Assembly (NCBI GenBank): GCA_000024525.1
Contig: CP001769.1
Span: 992,001 to 1,056,000, forward strand
DNA length: 64,000 nucleotides
Source: Spirosoma linguale DSM 74
Lineage (GTDB): Bacteria > Bacteroidota > Bacteroidia > Cytophagales > Spirosomataceae
Direction: 5' to 3'
Shown here: positions 26,487 through 34,440 of the stretch, in pieces
How the letters are laid out: the number at the start of each line of letters is the position of its first letter
Numbering within the stretch: position 1 is the stretch's first letter
Position numbers and translations under genes: made by a program
The notes under the pieces: generated by a model
What the model was told of the DNA's origin: nothing
Seen by the model: only the letters and a program-made list of their open reading frames with translations
Database searches by the model: none

Positions 26487-27245
26487 TTAAGCGGCCATTG
26501 AGGAAGTGTAAAAATATGATTCTTGTTGAGCGGGGGTCTGATAATTTAGACTTGAATGTTTCCTCCGACGATTATACCAACCCTCTATGTACTCAAATGT
26601 AGCCAACCGCGCTACACTCCGAGTCGGAAAATCAGTATGGTTCACCAGTTCACTTTTAAACGTCTTGAAAAAGCTTTCCGCCACGGCATTGTCCCAGCAG
26701 TTGCCTTTACGGCTCATACTCTGTACGACTGGCAGTCGCTTTAACTGCTCTCTAAATTCAGTACAAGCGTACTGGACGCCACGATCTGAATGAAAGAGCA
26801 GTTCGCCTTCTATTTGTCTGTTCTTAAGGGCCATACGCCACGCAGCTATGCTCGTATCGATGGCTTTCAAGTTATCGCTCAGTGCCCAGCCGATCACCTT
26901 TCGATCGGCTAAATCAAGTACGGTTGTCAGGTATAGCCAGCCTTCGTGAGTGGGAATATAAGTAATATCAGACACCCATTTCTGGCCTGGCCTATTAGCC
27001 GTAAACTCTCTGTTCAACAGATTTTTAGCTACTGGATAATCATGCGATGAATCGGTTGTCTGAACACGATACTTTTTATACATGATACTACGGATAGCTG
27101 CCTTGTGCATCAAACGGGCAACCCGATTACGCGATGCTTCAATGCCCCGCTCTCGTAACTCATCGGCAATCCGAGGGCTGCCGTATCGAGCCTGACTTTC
27201 GGCGTGTACCTGCCTAATATCGTCCAGCAACTGAGTTTGTTTCAA
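26487..27245 (-). CDS. IS3 family transposase, OrfB part
   Basis: This 252-residue DDE transposase domain reads from a TTG codon, because OrfB is normally made by a -1 ribosomal frameshift from OrfA. An N-terminal HTH_21-like segment (ARYGSPRIADELRERGI) is followed by the integrase core. The catalytic Asp is in WVSDITYIPT, the second Asp in FHSDRGVQY and the Glu in WDNAVAESFFKTFKSE. The catalytic core therefore looks intact. Without a working orfA there is no route to a normal OrfAB fusion, so the gene is probably silent. Confidence 0.9.
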   Translation of the reverse strand: MKQTQLLDDIRQVHAESQARYGSPRIADELRERGIEASRNRVARLMHKAAIRSIMYKKYRVQTTDSSHDYPVAKNLLNREFTANRPGQKWVSDITYIPTHEGWLYLTTVLDLADRKVIGWALSDNLKAIDTSIAAWRMALKNRQIEGELLFHSDRGVQYACTEFREQLKRLPVVQSMSRKGNCWDNAVAESFFKTFKSELVNHTDFPTRSVARLATFEYIEGWYNRRRKHSSLNYQTPAQQESYFYTSSMAA

Positions 27246-27436
27246 TTGCCTGGTACCGACTGGGTGCTTGCGCCAATAATACTGCGGTCTCCCCTGGAGA
27301 AGATGCCGACTGTCTTTGTTAGTATGTCGCCCTCAAGCTGAGCCTCTTTGAGCTCTTTCTGTAGTTGTTTGATCAGTTTCTGTTCCTCGCTCAATCCAAT
27401 GGCTGGGGTTGCTAATTGACTGGAACTTTTGTGGTT

Positions 27437-27455
27437 TTGCGGCAGCGGCCGACCG
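27437..27455. repeat. GC-rich micro-insertion c in IS3 orfA
   Basis: The 19-bp stretch TTGCGGCAGCGGCCGACCG lies between codons for TKWR and NHKSS. It can fold as CGGC/GCCG around AGCG. Its length is 1 modulo 3, so it shifts the frame. Its exact edges are uncertain by a few bases. Confidence 0.5.
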
Positions 27456-27474
27456 TCGCCATTTAGTGATTCGA

Positions 27475-27493
27475 CCGGTTCGCCGGTGCGATT
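27475..27493. repeat. GC-rich micro-insertion b in IS3 orfA
   Basis: The 19-bp stretch GACCGGTTCGCCGGTGCGA folds as ACCGG/CCGGT around TTCG. It separates GID from the TKWR segment of OrfA and shifts the frame. Edges are good to about 3 bp. Confidence 0.5.
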
Positions 27494-27552
27494 GAGTCGA
27501 TGCCTGACTCGCGAGCAGCCTCCTGAACCGAGCCTTTCGCATGGGATAACTC

Positions 27553-27571
27553 AACCGGTCCGCCGACGCGG
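27553..27571. repeat. GC-rich micro-insertion a in IS3 orfA
   Basis: The stretch AACCGGTCCGCCGACGCGG interrupts OrfA between MA and VELSHAKG. The net gain is 16 or 19 bp depending on alignment; both are 1 modulo 3 and shift the frame. It has CGG/CCG symmetry around TCCG. Confidence 0.5.
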
Positions 27572-27791
27572 GGCCATTTTCCTATACGTCTCGTCGAATA
27601 CACGCCTTTTTTTCATGGGTACCTTCTGGTTTGTTCCCAATGTGCCTAAAAACTGCCTCCAGTCAAATGTAGCAAGTCCAAAGTGTTGGTGACCATAATT
27701 CAGATTATACAACAGCTTAAATAGGCTTTAGATAATATGAGTCCACAATAACCCTTTGCATAGTTAGTCGGATGATAAAATAACTTCGGTC

Positions 27792-28412
27792 ATGAGAAAG
27801 GCATTATTAGTTTATCTTGTTTGTCACTGCTGGCTCTGCCAAGCCCAAACTCAACCCCAACTCAGCACGCCCTTTGAGAGCCCGAAGCCTTTCAATCGTA
27901 AAGATTGGTTGTTTGGCTTTCAGGTAGGGTATTCCAAGAATAGTTACCTTCACGAACGATACTCAGCTACACAAGCCTATGGAGGCTATTTCGTAGCTAA
28001 CAAGCTAGCCCTCGGCTTTTCGGCTTCTTGGGGTCGGGAAAGCTTTACAGCGGCTCATGACGCCACTTTTTCAGTGGGGCCCCTGCTTCGCTACCAGTTC
28101 ACCAATAGCCGTGTCTCCCCCTTTATTGTGGGCGCTTATCAATGGGGGAAGGCTACCGTCTCCAGTACCAACACTAAGACTTTTCCCATGGCTGAGAATC
28201 AGCGATCTATTCAGTCCGTTTATGCTGGGCTTGGAACCAGCATTCGAGTGGTGGCCGAGTGGCGGGTTGATCTTCTACTTACTTGGCAAGACAAACCGGC
28301 GGCTCCTGAGTCAGGTATCCAAGGAAGGTACCATCTTTTACAAGCCCAAATTGGTGCTAACTATTTAATTAACAAAAGGAGCGTAACACGATCTTATTGC
28401 GGATGTTATTAA
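27792..28412 (+). CDS. Outer-membrane beta-barrel protein with foreign C-terminus
   Basis: This 206-residue protein has a signal peptide (about residues 1-19, LVCHCWLCQAQ) and alternating-hydrophobic strands typical of small porin-like barrels (for example RVSPFIVGAYQWGKATV, QAQIGANYLINK). Function unknown. The last ten residues (SVTRSYCGCY) are translated from DNA that, on the other strand, encodes the end of an IS110 transposase (VLNNIRNKIVLRS). The natural end of the gene was therefore probably cut at about 28376, right after the last predicted strand. Loss of the terminal aromatic residue may impair barrel assembly. Confidence 0.7.
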   Translation: MRKALLVYLVCHCWLCQAQTQPQLSTPFESPKPFNRKDWLFGFQVGYSKNSYLHERYSATQAYGGYFVANKLALGFSASWGRESFTAAHDATFSVGPLLRYQFTNSRVSPFIVGAYQWGKATVSSTNTKTFPMAENQRSIQSVYAGLGTSIRVVAEWRVDLLLTWQDKPAAPESGIQGRYHLLQAQIGANYLINKRSVTRSYCGCY

Positions 28413-28560
28413 GCACCGCACAGGCAGCCCTGCAACATTTTGTTCTTACCCTCAGCTACTTTGGTCCGAAACTCTTCTGAGTGTAGGGTGGCAGATAAAG
28501 CTGCCAGATGAAGTAGCGCTTTCACTCTCTTGTTAGCAATCCGACCTACCTGAGGTCTAC
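28378..28560 (-). pseudogene. C-terminal remnant of an IS110 family transposase
   Basis: The minus strand reads GRPQVGRIANKRVKALLHLA, then ALSATLHSEEFRTKVAEGKN, then KM. After a 19-bp GC-rich insertion it resumes as VLNNIRNKIVLRS. This is the conserved end of the IS110 transposase second domain; compare the neighbouring intact copy (HLAAMSAV, AEGKNKMSVLNAIRNKI). The upstream part of the same gene is found at 29838-29915, beyond the intact IS110 element. Confidence 0.8.
28417..28435. repeat. GC-rich micro-insertion in an IS110 remnant
   Basis: On the minus strand TTGCAGGGCTGCCTGTGCG (19 bp) sits exactly between the codons for KNKM and VLNNIRNKI. It has CAGG/CCTG symmetry around GCTG. Both flanks match family sequence, so the edges are well fixed here. 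Confidence 0.65.
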
Positions 28561-28599
28561 CGCCCGGCCTTTAGGTTTGTGCGTTGAGACTATTCCAAG

Positions 28600-28794
28600 A
28601 TTGGAGTAGCTTGCTGGCAAGTAAAACGGACTGGCACATCCTACCGCCCGGCTGGGAGTTAGACCCATGGGCCGATTCAGAGGCCAGTCCGGATTGCTTG
28701 CTAAGACTCGAATAGAAATGCGGGTTAGCAGACCCATTAGAAAGGTATCGAGAAAACAGCAAGCTCTTTGTTCACCTTAAAAATAAGCTATTTC
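28600..28794 (+). ncRNA. Candidate IS110 bridge RNA region
   Basis: The non-coding leader of the IS110 gene can form CGGACTGGC (28627-28635) with GCCAGTCCG (28683-28691), a 9-bp stem around a 47-nt internal loop. A small CTTGC/GCAAG hairpin lies upstream. IS110 recombinases are known to use a structured RNA from this end to choose donor and target sites. The assignment here rests on position and folding only. Confidence 0.4.
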
Positions 28795-29802
28795 ATGGAA
28801 ACACATTACTTTGTGGGCATTGATGTATCAAAAGCTACGCTCGATTGGGCGGTTTTTAATGGTAAAACGATAGTCTTACAAACTCAGTCACTTAACTCTG
28901 TGGTGGCTATCAAAGCGACCATCAAAGTGCTCAAGGCACTGCCTAACTTTGATCTTCAACGATGTATATGTTGTCTCGAACATACAGGAATCTACAATGC
29001 TCTTATTCTTGATCAACTGATAGCTCATCAACTACCAACTTGGTTAGAAGGCAGTCTTCAAATCAAACAGGCAGGTGGATTACAGCGTGGGAAAAGTGAT
29101 AGCATTGATGCTCAGCGTATCGCCGAATATGCCTATCGTTTTCGTGATCGCATACGTTTGTGGCAACCACCCCGTTATGTGCTCCAAGAGTTACTCATAC
29201 TCAGTGCTTTACGGCAGCGGTTGTTGTTGATTCGGCAACAGTTACAAGTACCGGTTAATGAACAAGCCGCTTTTGTCTCACCTAAACTTCAGAAGCAACT
29301 GACTAAACATTGCCAGGCATCCTTGAAGGCGGTCAATGCTGATCTGGAAAAAGTCAATCAGCAAATGGATGAACTAATCCACCAAGACGAACAGCTCTGT
29401 GAACTCTTTAAGCTCATTACTTCCATTCCTGGAGTTGGACCAGCTGTTGCCACAGAAGTCATTTTGGCTACGGACGAGTTTAAGAACTTTGCTGAGCCCA
29501 AAAAGTTAGCTTGTCACGCCGGGGTTGCTCCTTTTGAACATAGTTCTGGTACTAGTGTCCGAGGTCGAAGTCGTGTTAGTCAGCACGCTCGTAAACGGCT
29601 TAAGTTCTTGTTTCACCTGGCCGCTATGTCAGCTGTCCGCGTAAAAGGTGAGCTGCAAATCTATTATCAACGCAAAGTGGCTGAAGGTAAAAACAAGATG
29701 TCCGTTTTAAATGCTATCCGGAACAAGATTATACACCGAATTTGCGCCGTAGTTCGCCGTGGGGAAAAATATGACAATTCTTATCCCCTTTCCCTTGCAT
29801 AG
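28795..29802 (+). CDS. IS110 family transposase (DEDD recombinase)
   Basis: I start it at METHYFVGIDVSKATLDW rather than nine codons upstream, giving about 335 residues. The N-terminal RuvC-like DEDD domain is complete: Asp in GIDVSKATLD, Glu in CCLEHTGIY and the Asp pair in KSDSIDAQRIAEYA. The C-terminal Transposase_20 domain has SIPGVGPAVATEVIL and the Ser-containing HSSGTSVRGRSRV. Family length is about 330-400, so it looks intact. A structured non-coding leader precedes it. Confidence 0.93.
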   Translation: METHYFVGIDVSKATLDWAVFNGKTIVLQTQSLNSVVAIKATIKVLKALPNFDLQRCICCLEHTGIYNALILDQLIAHQLPTWLEGSLQIKQAGGLQRGKSDSIDAQRIAEYAYRFRDRIRLWQPPRYVLQELLILSALRQRLLLIRQQLQVPVNEQAAFVSPKLQKQLTKHCQASLKAVNADLEKVNQQMDELIHQDEQLCELFKLITSIPGVGPAVATEVILATDEFKNFAEPKKLACHAGVAPFEHSSGTSVRGRSRVSQHARKRLKFLFHLAAMSAVRVKGELQIYYQRKVAEGKNKMSVLNAIRNKIIHRICAVVRRGEKYDNSYPLSLA

Positions 29803-29837
29803 ACCATAGAAATCGGCCCGGTCCGTTTTCGACCCGA

Positions 29838-29915
29838 GCTCTGTTCAAAGGGGACCACCCCGGCATAACAGGCAAACTTCTTGGGGTCTGTTATGTCTTT
29901 AAACCGCACCGATGA
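29838..29915 (-). pseudogene. Middle remnant of an IS110 family transposase
   Basis: The minus strand reads FKDITDPKKFACYAGVVPFE then QSSG, the conserved segment just before the GRPQVGRIANKR stretch found at 28378-28560. The two pieces are in the right order and orientation to be one gene split by the intact IS110 element between them. Confidence 0.75.
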
Positions 29916-30189
29916 TCTATGCAAGCGTTGGGACATACGTTTCCTTTCGCCGAACAACAGCGTACACTCGGTGGAGAGCTTATTGCATACATTTAATACG
30001 ACCCGTTAGATTAGCCCCACTCTGGTTGACTGCTGGCAAGCTACCGAATCCTGGAATCTTACCGGCCCTCAAACCTAAAGGCCGAAGCGGTCTTACCTGG
30101 CATACGCTTTAAGGCAACCCTGTGGGGCCTGCCGCTGGTACTGTCGTGAAAAACAAATTTTGAGGTAGGATTTTTTTAATATCTTTGAC

Positions 30190-31318
30190 TTATCTAAAGG
30201 ACAACTCTGCCAAGGTGGATTGATCCTGTGTAGTCCCGCTAGTCGGGACTATTTTTTTCTCGTTCTGTACAAGACTCTCACTCAGTCCAGGACCATGGGA
30301 ATATAACGGATCATACTTGGTTTGATGACGCCACAAGGCATACGCCAAGAGTAATAACTTTTTTTGGACGGCCACGTAAGCCTTCATTTTTGTATTCGTT
30401 CGTTGATAAATCCGCTCATAAAGAGCCTGACAAGTTGGCTCTCCAAAGCGGACTGCATTGAAGGCAGGTAAATGCAGAACACGACGAATACGACTGTTGC
30501 CTTTTTTAGAAATCTTGGTCTTACCTGAACGATTGCCTGATTGGTTTTCCACCACATCATAACCTGCATAGCTAACTAGTTGGCGCTGGTTGGCAAAGCC
30601 TTCAAACCCATTCGTCTCCGCAATTAGTACAGCAACCGAAAGTAGGGCTAAGCCTTTGATGGCTGTCAGCCGTTCAACTTGTGGGTTTAAAACGGCATCG
30701 TTCTTAATCAAATCTTGGATTGCTTTCTCCAGAGCTTCCAACTGTTGATCATAAACAGTCAGCAGCTTGGCGTTCTGTTTGGTGATAAAATCATCGCCTA
30801 CAGCGCTGGAATCCAAGGCGTGCTGCTGATTGCGACATTGGGTTTTCCATTCTTGGAATCGTTGATGTTGCCGAGTTAATAAACGCAATTGGTAGATATT
30901 TTTAGATATGGGTTCCCACAAAGTTAGCTGTTGTTCTAAGCCCATCCTGGCTAACCCCTGGGCATCAATCTTATCATTCTTCGACAGCGCCGGCTGCCCG
31001 GTTATAGCCCAAGCTTTTGAGATAATGTTTTGCCTTGTTAGGCAACAGAATACAGACCGACTCATTCTTCTGATAGAGGTGCCAAGCAATAGCCTCATGG
31101 TAAACACCGGTCGACTCCATCACATAGCGGAGCGGTAATTGATTGGCTTTACGATGCTTTTCAACCCACTGTTCTAATTGAGCAAACGCAGTTGGTTTAT
31201 TCACTACTTTAGTTGATCCTTTAACTACTACTCGTCCCTCGATATCAATCACCGAAAGACAAACCTGAAGCGAATCCTTACTGATGTCTAGACCAACACA
31301 ATACCGTAGCAGTTGCAT
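30190..31318 (-). pseudogene. IS110 family transposase, frameshifted
   Basis: The gene starts MQLLRYCVGLDISKDSLQVC, with the DEDD Asp in GLDISKDS and Glu in MESTGVYHEA. It runs to PNKAKHYLKSLGY and then goes out of frame. Sequence resumes in another frame as SKNDKIDAQGLARMGLEQQL (second Asp pair) and continues through AIKGLALLSVAVLIAETNGF and NQSGNRSGKTKISKKGNSRI to a stop at 30190. The switch point carries a 19-bp GC-rich insertion between codons for LGY and SKNDK. Without it the frame would be whole, at about 370 residues. As it stands the copy is dead. Confidence 0.88.
30985..31003. repeat. GC-rich micro-insertion in the second IS110 gene
   Basis: On the minus strand AACCGGGCAGCCGGCGCTG (19 bp) sits between the codons for SLGY and SKNDKIDAQ. 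It has CCGG/CCGG symmetry around GCAG. Family motifs on both sides make the edges clear. Confidence 0.65.
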
Positions 31319-31550
31319 AAGAAAGGGGATTAAGGTGAATGATTTGGTCGCTTGACGGCCTTTTCCCGCTGTTGCACATGGATGCCAGATCATGGTCAGC
31401 GACCATGTCTATGGGTACTGTTGGAGCTACAGGGAAAAGACAAGCTAGCCAGAACAACCAGCGGCACAGTATCGTTGGGACGTACTATCGGCGGATCTCA
31501 GGATGCTGGCTAGCCTTGTCAAGTCCTACTCAAAATTGTACTTTTTTGTA
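31319..31550 (-). ncRNA. Candidate bridge RNA region of the second IS110 element
   Basis: Upstream of the frameshifted transposase, CATGGTC/GACCATG (31391-31407) makes a perfect hairpin. GACAAGCTAGCCAG (31439-31452) pairs with CTGGCTAGCCTTGTC (31506-31520) with one bulge, enclosing 53 nt. This size and position suit a bridge RNA. The strand and exact ends are not determined. Confidence 0.4.
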
Positions 31551-31570
31551 GACAATCAAACTAAATCAAA

Positions 31571-31585
31571 GATATGTTCGGCGGA
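31571..31585. repeat. Possible further GC-rich micro-insertion
   Basis: TCGGCGGACCGTCGA resembles the insertions in the neighbouring transposase genes (CGG/CCG around CGGA). It lies in non-coding DNA, so no frame can confirm that it was inserted. Confidence 0.25.
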
Positions 31586-31848
31586 CCGTCGAAGCAGTAG
31601 GGTAGCTCACATTTGTGAGTGACCCAAGGTATCTAGAACAAGAAAGCCGACCTCGGAATAATATCATGACACAAACCTAAAGGCATACGCCTTGTAGAAT
31701 CAGCCGTTTACCTGAACGGTTGTTACGCCTGAGCGGTAGATTTTGCCGGACAATAACAGCAGGAACGTGGAAAGCGGTACACGATAGGTGTAATCGTAAC
31801 ACCGGCTTAATAGTACTAGTCATATATTTGCGGATGCGTACAGTAACA

Positions 31849-32964
31849 ATGCAGAAGCATACCACCCCGGTAATCAAATTGAATCAACCGGACGATAATT
31901 ATAAATTCCAGTCGCTCCCCAGGCCTTCAGGAAACTATCCCTATCATTTGTCGGCGGATACTATCTTGCCGCTTAACGAAGATAAACTGATCTTCCATAT
32001 GGTGGGCGATACCGGCGGCAAACTTAATCCTAGCTTTCAGAAGAAGGTAGCCCTCGAGATGAGCCGACAAGTCGGATATGGCTTACCAGCCAGTAAGTGT
32101 TCGCAGTTTCTTTACCACCTGGGAGACGTGGTATATCACTTTGGTGAAGCGGCACACTATGATCAACAGTTCTTCTCACCCTATCGGGACTATCCCGCCC
32201 CGATATTTGCCATTGCCGGCAACCATGATAGTGATGTGAATCCCGACAGCGAGCTACCTTATCAAAGCCTGGAGGCTTTCCACGCTGTTTTTTGTGATAC
32301 GGTCTCCCGAACGATCAGCTTTAGCAGCAATTCAGACTGGAAGAGTATGATCCAGCCCCACATTTATTGGACCCTGGAGACGCCTTTGGCCAATATGATC
32401 GGCTTGCATAGTAATGTACCCAAGTATGGTGTCATTGGTAAAGACCAGCGGGAATGGTTTATTGACGAGTTGAAAGCCGCCGATCGCCAGCGACCAGACA
32501 AGGCAATCTTGGTTTGTCTGCACCATGCGCCTTATTCGGCCGATGTGAACCATGGTTCCAGCCTGCCTATGATCCGCTTTTTGGAGGACGCCTTTACAGA
32601 AAGTGGCGTACGACCGGATATCGTCTTTAGCGGACACGTGCACAACTATCAGCGGTTTCATAAAAACTATCCCGACGGAACTAGTTTGCCCTTTATTGTT
32701 GCCGGCGCAGGTGGCTTTGATGAACTGCATGAGCTTGCCCAAACGGATCAAAAGGCTTACACCACTGAGCATCGGCTGATAAAAGATGTCAAGCTGATGA
32801 ATTTTTGCGATACCCAGCATGGCTTTCTCAAGGTCACCTTGGAGCGTGTCGATGAAGGCATCAGCCTGTCTGGAGACTATTACACGATTCCCCATCAGGT
32901 AGAGCCGCAAGAGTCTGCCGTGCTTACCGACCGATTTGCCTACAGTTTTAAAAGAAAGCTATAA
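31849..32964 (+). CDS. Metallophosphoesterase (calcineurin-like)
   Basis: Starting at MQKHTTPVIKLNQPDDNYKF gives about 371 residues; the 43 codons upstream come from mobile-element debris. All metallophosphatase motifs are present: the first Asp in HMVGDTGG, GDVVYHFGE, GNHDSD, His in CLHHAPYS, and GHVHNYQRF. No signal peptide is seen, so it is probably cytoplasmic. Substrate could be a phosphodiester or phosphomonoester; it resembles purple-acid-phosphatase-like enzymes in layout. It stands alone, between the IS110 debris and a pair of dispersed repeats. Confidence 0.9.
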   Translation: MQKHTTPVIKLNQPDDNYKFQSLPRPSGNYPYHLSADTILPLNEDKLIFHMVGDTGGKLNPSFQKKVALEMSRQVGYGLPASKCSQFLYHLGDVVYHFGEAAHYDQQFFSPYRDYPAPIFAIAGNHDSDVNPDSELPYQSLEAFHAVFCDTVSRTISFSSNSDWKSMIQPHIYWTLETPLANMIGLHSNVPKYGVIGKDQREWFIDELKAADRQRPDKAILVCLHHAPYSADVNHGSSLPMIRFLEDAFTESGVRPDIVFSGHVHNYQRFHKNYPDGTSLPFIVAGAGGFDELHELAQTDQKAYTTEHRLIKDVKLMNFCDTQHGFLKVTLERVDEGISLSGDYYTIPHQVEPQESAVLTDRFAYSFKRKL

Positions 32965-32965
32965 G

Positions 32966-33029
32966 CGTATGCGACGGAGGCAAGTGGTAAGAAGATAAGT
33001 CTCTTACAACGCTCGTAGCTGAGCCGAAG
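32966..33029 (+). repeat. Intergenic hairpin repeat, copy 3
   Basis: CGTATGCGACGGAGG at the 5' end, then AGTCTCTTACAACGCTCG and TGAGCCGAAGG. It lies 1 bp after the phosphoesterase stop and faces copy 4 head-on. Confidence 0.55.
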
Positions 33030-33073
33030 GTAGTTTCTCTAAACACCATGGTGAAGACGAAACAGAACGGGGC

Positions 33074-33142
33074 CGTCTCACGCTGGAGCGAATTGTGAGA
33101 CAGCCAATTTTACTAACTGCCAAACGCCATCAGTCGCATACG
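33074..33142 (-). repeat. Intergenic hairpin repeat, copy 4
   Basis: On the minus strand: CGTATGCGACTGATGGCGTT, a TGTCTCACAATTCGCTCC core and GCGTGAGACG. Together with copy 3 it makes a pair with outer inverted ends CGTATGCGAC/GTCGCATACG. Confidence 0.7.
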
Positions 33143-33273
33143 AACAGGAGAATACGAACGAATCGAGTTGTACCAAAGTAAGAATGGGCAAACGTGGTTG
33201 TTAGGGTGAAGATGTCCAACCCGTTCCCTTAGTCTAATGGGTTAGATCTTAGAGCCAATGAACCCTTCGTGAG

Positions 33274-34197
33274 TTACGCATAAATATCGCTCAGTGCTTG
33301 ATCAAGGGTAGGATACAGATATCGATATTCTTGTCGAAGCTGTTCGGGTGGGACAGCCCTGGCACTATTGAGGACAAAAGCACTGCGTTCCCCCATCATT
33401 AATTTTAGCATGAAAGCCGGAATGGAAGGCATCCACAGCCGTTTGTGAAAGTGCCGGGCCAGGGCTTCCATAAAGTGCCGATTGGTGAGCAGACCCGGAG
33501 CCGTTTGGTTGAATACACCAGCCAGCGAGCTGTCCCGAACCGCCAGGCCATACAGTCCCACCACATCCTGCAGGTGTATCCAGGGAACCCACTGGCGACC
33601 GCTGCCGATTGTTGCCCCAAAACCCGACTGGATCATTGGCACTAAGGACGCCAACGCCCCACCCTCTTTGGTGAGGACGACTCCCGTACGAAAAATAACC
33701 ACGCGCAGGCCCAGAGCTTTCCCTTCACCAACTGCCGACTCCCATTCCTGGCAGACCGTCCCCAGAAAATCGGGCGATGGATGGCTTTGCTCGGTTAGGA
33801 TTTCATCGGATCGGTCACCGTAGAACGCGATGCCCGAGGCTGAGATAACCGATTTGACGGCATGAGGTCGTTCACGCATCAATCGGTAGAGGAGCCGGAT
33901 CGATTCGGTACGGCTGCGGCTAATTTCCAGCTTGCGGGCGGGCGTCCAGGTCTCATCGGCGATGTCCGCACCCGCCAGATGAATAATCGTATCGACTCCG
34001 TCCAGGCAACGCGCATCAATCTGTTGATTCACAACGTTCCAGCCGTAGGTTGTGACGTCAGCAATGATGGATGGGGTACGGCTCAGGTGGCTAACCCGGT
34101 GCCCTTCCCGGAGCAAGGCCTGGGTTAACGAATTGCCAACCAGGCCATTGCCGCCGGTTATTAAGATATGGTGGGTTTGTTGGTGGTTGTTCTTCAT
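33274..34197 (-). CDS. TIGR01777-type NAD(P)-dependent epimerase (YfcH/SDR39U1 family)
   Basis: This 307-residue protein has an N-terminal Rossmann glycine motif (ILITGGNGLVGNSL) and family motifs VDTIIHLAGADIADETW, SASGIAFYGDR and GVVLTKEGGALASLVPM. The C-terminal DUF1731 part ends LNSARAVPPEQLRQEY then RYLYPTLDQALSDI. Length is normal for the family. Biological substrates of these atypical SDRs are unknown. It follows the split alcohol-dehydrogenase gene by 22 bp on the same strand, so the two were probably one operon before IS21 entered and may now depend on a promoter within the IS. Confidence 0.92.
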   Translation of the reverse strand: MKNNHQQTHHILITGGNGLVGNSLTQALLREGHRVSHLSRTPSIIADVTTYGWNVVNQQIDARCLDGVDTIIHLAGADIADETWTPARKLEISRSRTESIRLLYRLMRERPHAVKSVISASGIAFYGDRSDEILTEQSHPSPDFLGTVCQEWESAVGEGKALGLRVVIFRTGVVLTKEGGALASLVPMIQSGFGATIGSGRQWVPWIHLQDVVGLYGLAVRDSSLAGVFNQTAPGLLTNRHFMEALARHFHKRLWMPSIPAFMLKLMMGERSAFVLNSARAVPPEQLRQEYRYLYPTLDQALSDIYA

Positions 34198-34219
34198 GGC
34201 GTCTACAGGTTCAGGTGAT

Positions 34220-34346
34220 TTAGGCGTGCGATGGGATGAGGATTACTTTGCCATATGCGGTTCGGGATTCGGCCAGTTCCATGGCCTGCCGAATGTGGTC
34301 AAGGGGAAAACGGGCGGCAATGCGGGGGGTAAGCACACCATTGGCC
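34220..34346 (-). pseudogene. Zn-type alcohol dehydrogenase-like gene, 3' fragment beyond IS21
   Basis: The minus strand continues the interrupted gene as ANGVLTPRIAARFPLDHIRQ and ends SRTAYGKVILIPSHA at 34220. It joins exactly, after removal of the IS21 copy and one 6-bp target duplicate, to the 5' fragment at 36914-37845 (IMSLL then ANGVL). It lacks its own translation start and should not be expressed as a useful protein. Confidence 0.9.
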
Positions 34347-34352
34347 AGCAGG
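34347..34352. repeat. IS21 target-site duplication, left copy
   Basis: AGCAGG here and at 36914-36919 flank the IS21 element directly. Removing the element with one copy restores the reading frame of the dehydrogenase gene. Confidence 0.85.
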
Positions 34353-34440
34353 TATGTATTCCGGACAAAGTGACCCAGGCGTTTCGGAGCAAACTGACCC
34401 ACCCCGCCTGTGGGTAGGAACCGCTCAAAGTTAGTACACT

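Larger units (their letters stand above)
27242..27616 (-). pseudogene. IS3 OrfA, broken by GC-rich micro-insertions
   Basis: The frame starts MKKRRVFDETYRKMA, typical of IS3 OrfA, then loses frame. It resumes as VELSHAKGSVQEAARESGID, is lost again, and reappears as TKWR. It finally runs as SEEQKLIKQLQKELKEAQLE and GDILTKTVGIFSRGD to a stop at 27242. Each break coincides with a GC-rich stretch of about 19 bp with dyad symmetry that family proteins do not need. Removing the three stretches rejoins the frame. The product cannot be made as it stands. Confidence 0.8.
26449..27690 (-). mobile_element. IS3 family insertion sequence, degenerate
   Basis: The element holds an intact-looking orfB and a broken orfA. 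Its ends share CACTTTGGACTTGC in inverted orientation (26451-26465 region and, reversed, 27668-27682 region). Exact ends and target duplication could not be fixed, so the limits are good to about 10 bp. It is probably immobile, because orfA is interrupted and the expected A-rich frameshift heptamer is not visible between orfA and orfB. Confidence 0.75.
28565..30084 (+). mobile_element. IS110 family element with flanking inverted repeats
   Basis: An intact IS110 transposase gene lies between inverted copies of CGGCCTTTAGGTTTG (28565-28579 and, reversed, 30070-30084). Looser matching extends inward (a TTGCTGGCAAG-type block near 28610 and 30030). The element has landed in an older IS110 gene, whose pieces remain at 28378-28560 and 29838-29915 on the minus strand. 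True ends are uncertain, because IS110 elements lack standard terminal repeats and the inverted copies may belong to the older element. Confidence 0.55.

Noticed and set aside
28546..28737. 63-codon minus-strand frame in the IS110 leader
   Set aside because: It reads through the structured non-coding leader and the old IS110 remnant in a wrong frame; similar wording in a frame at 29912-30112 only reflects the inverted DNA copies.
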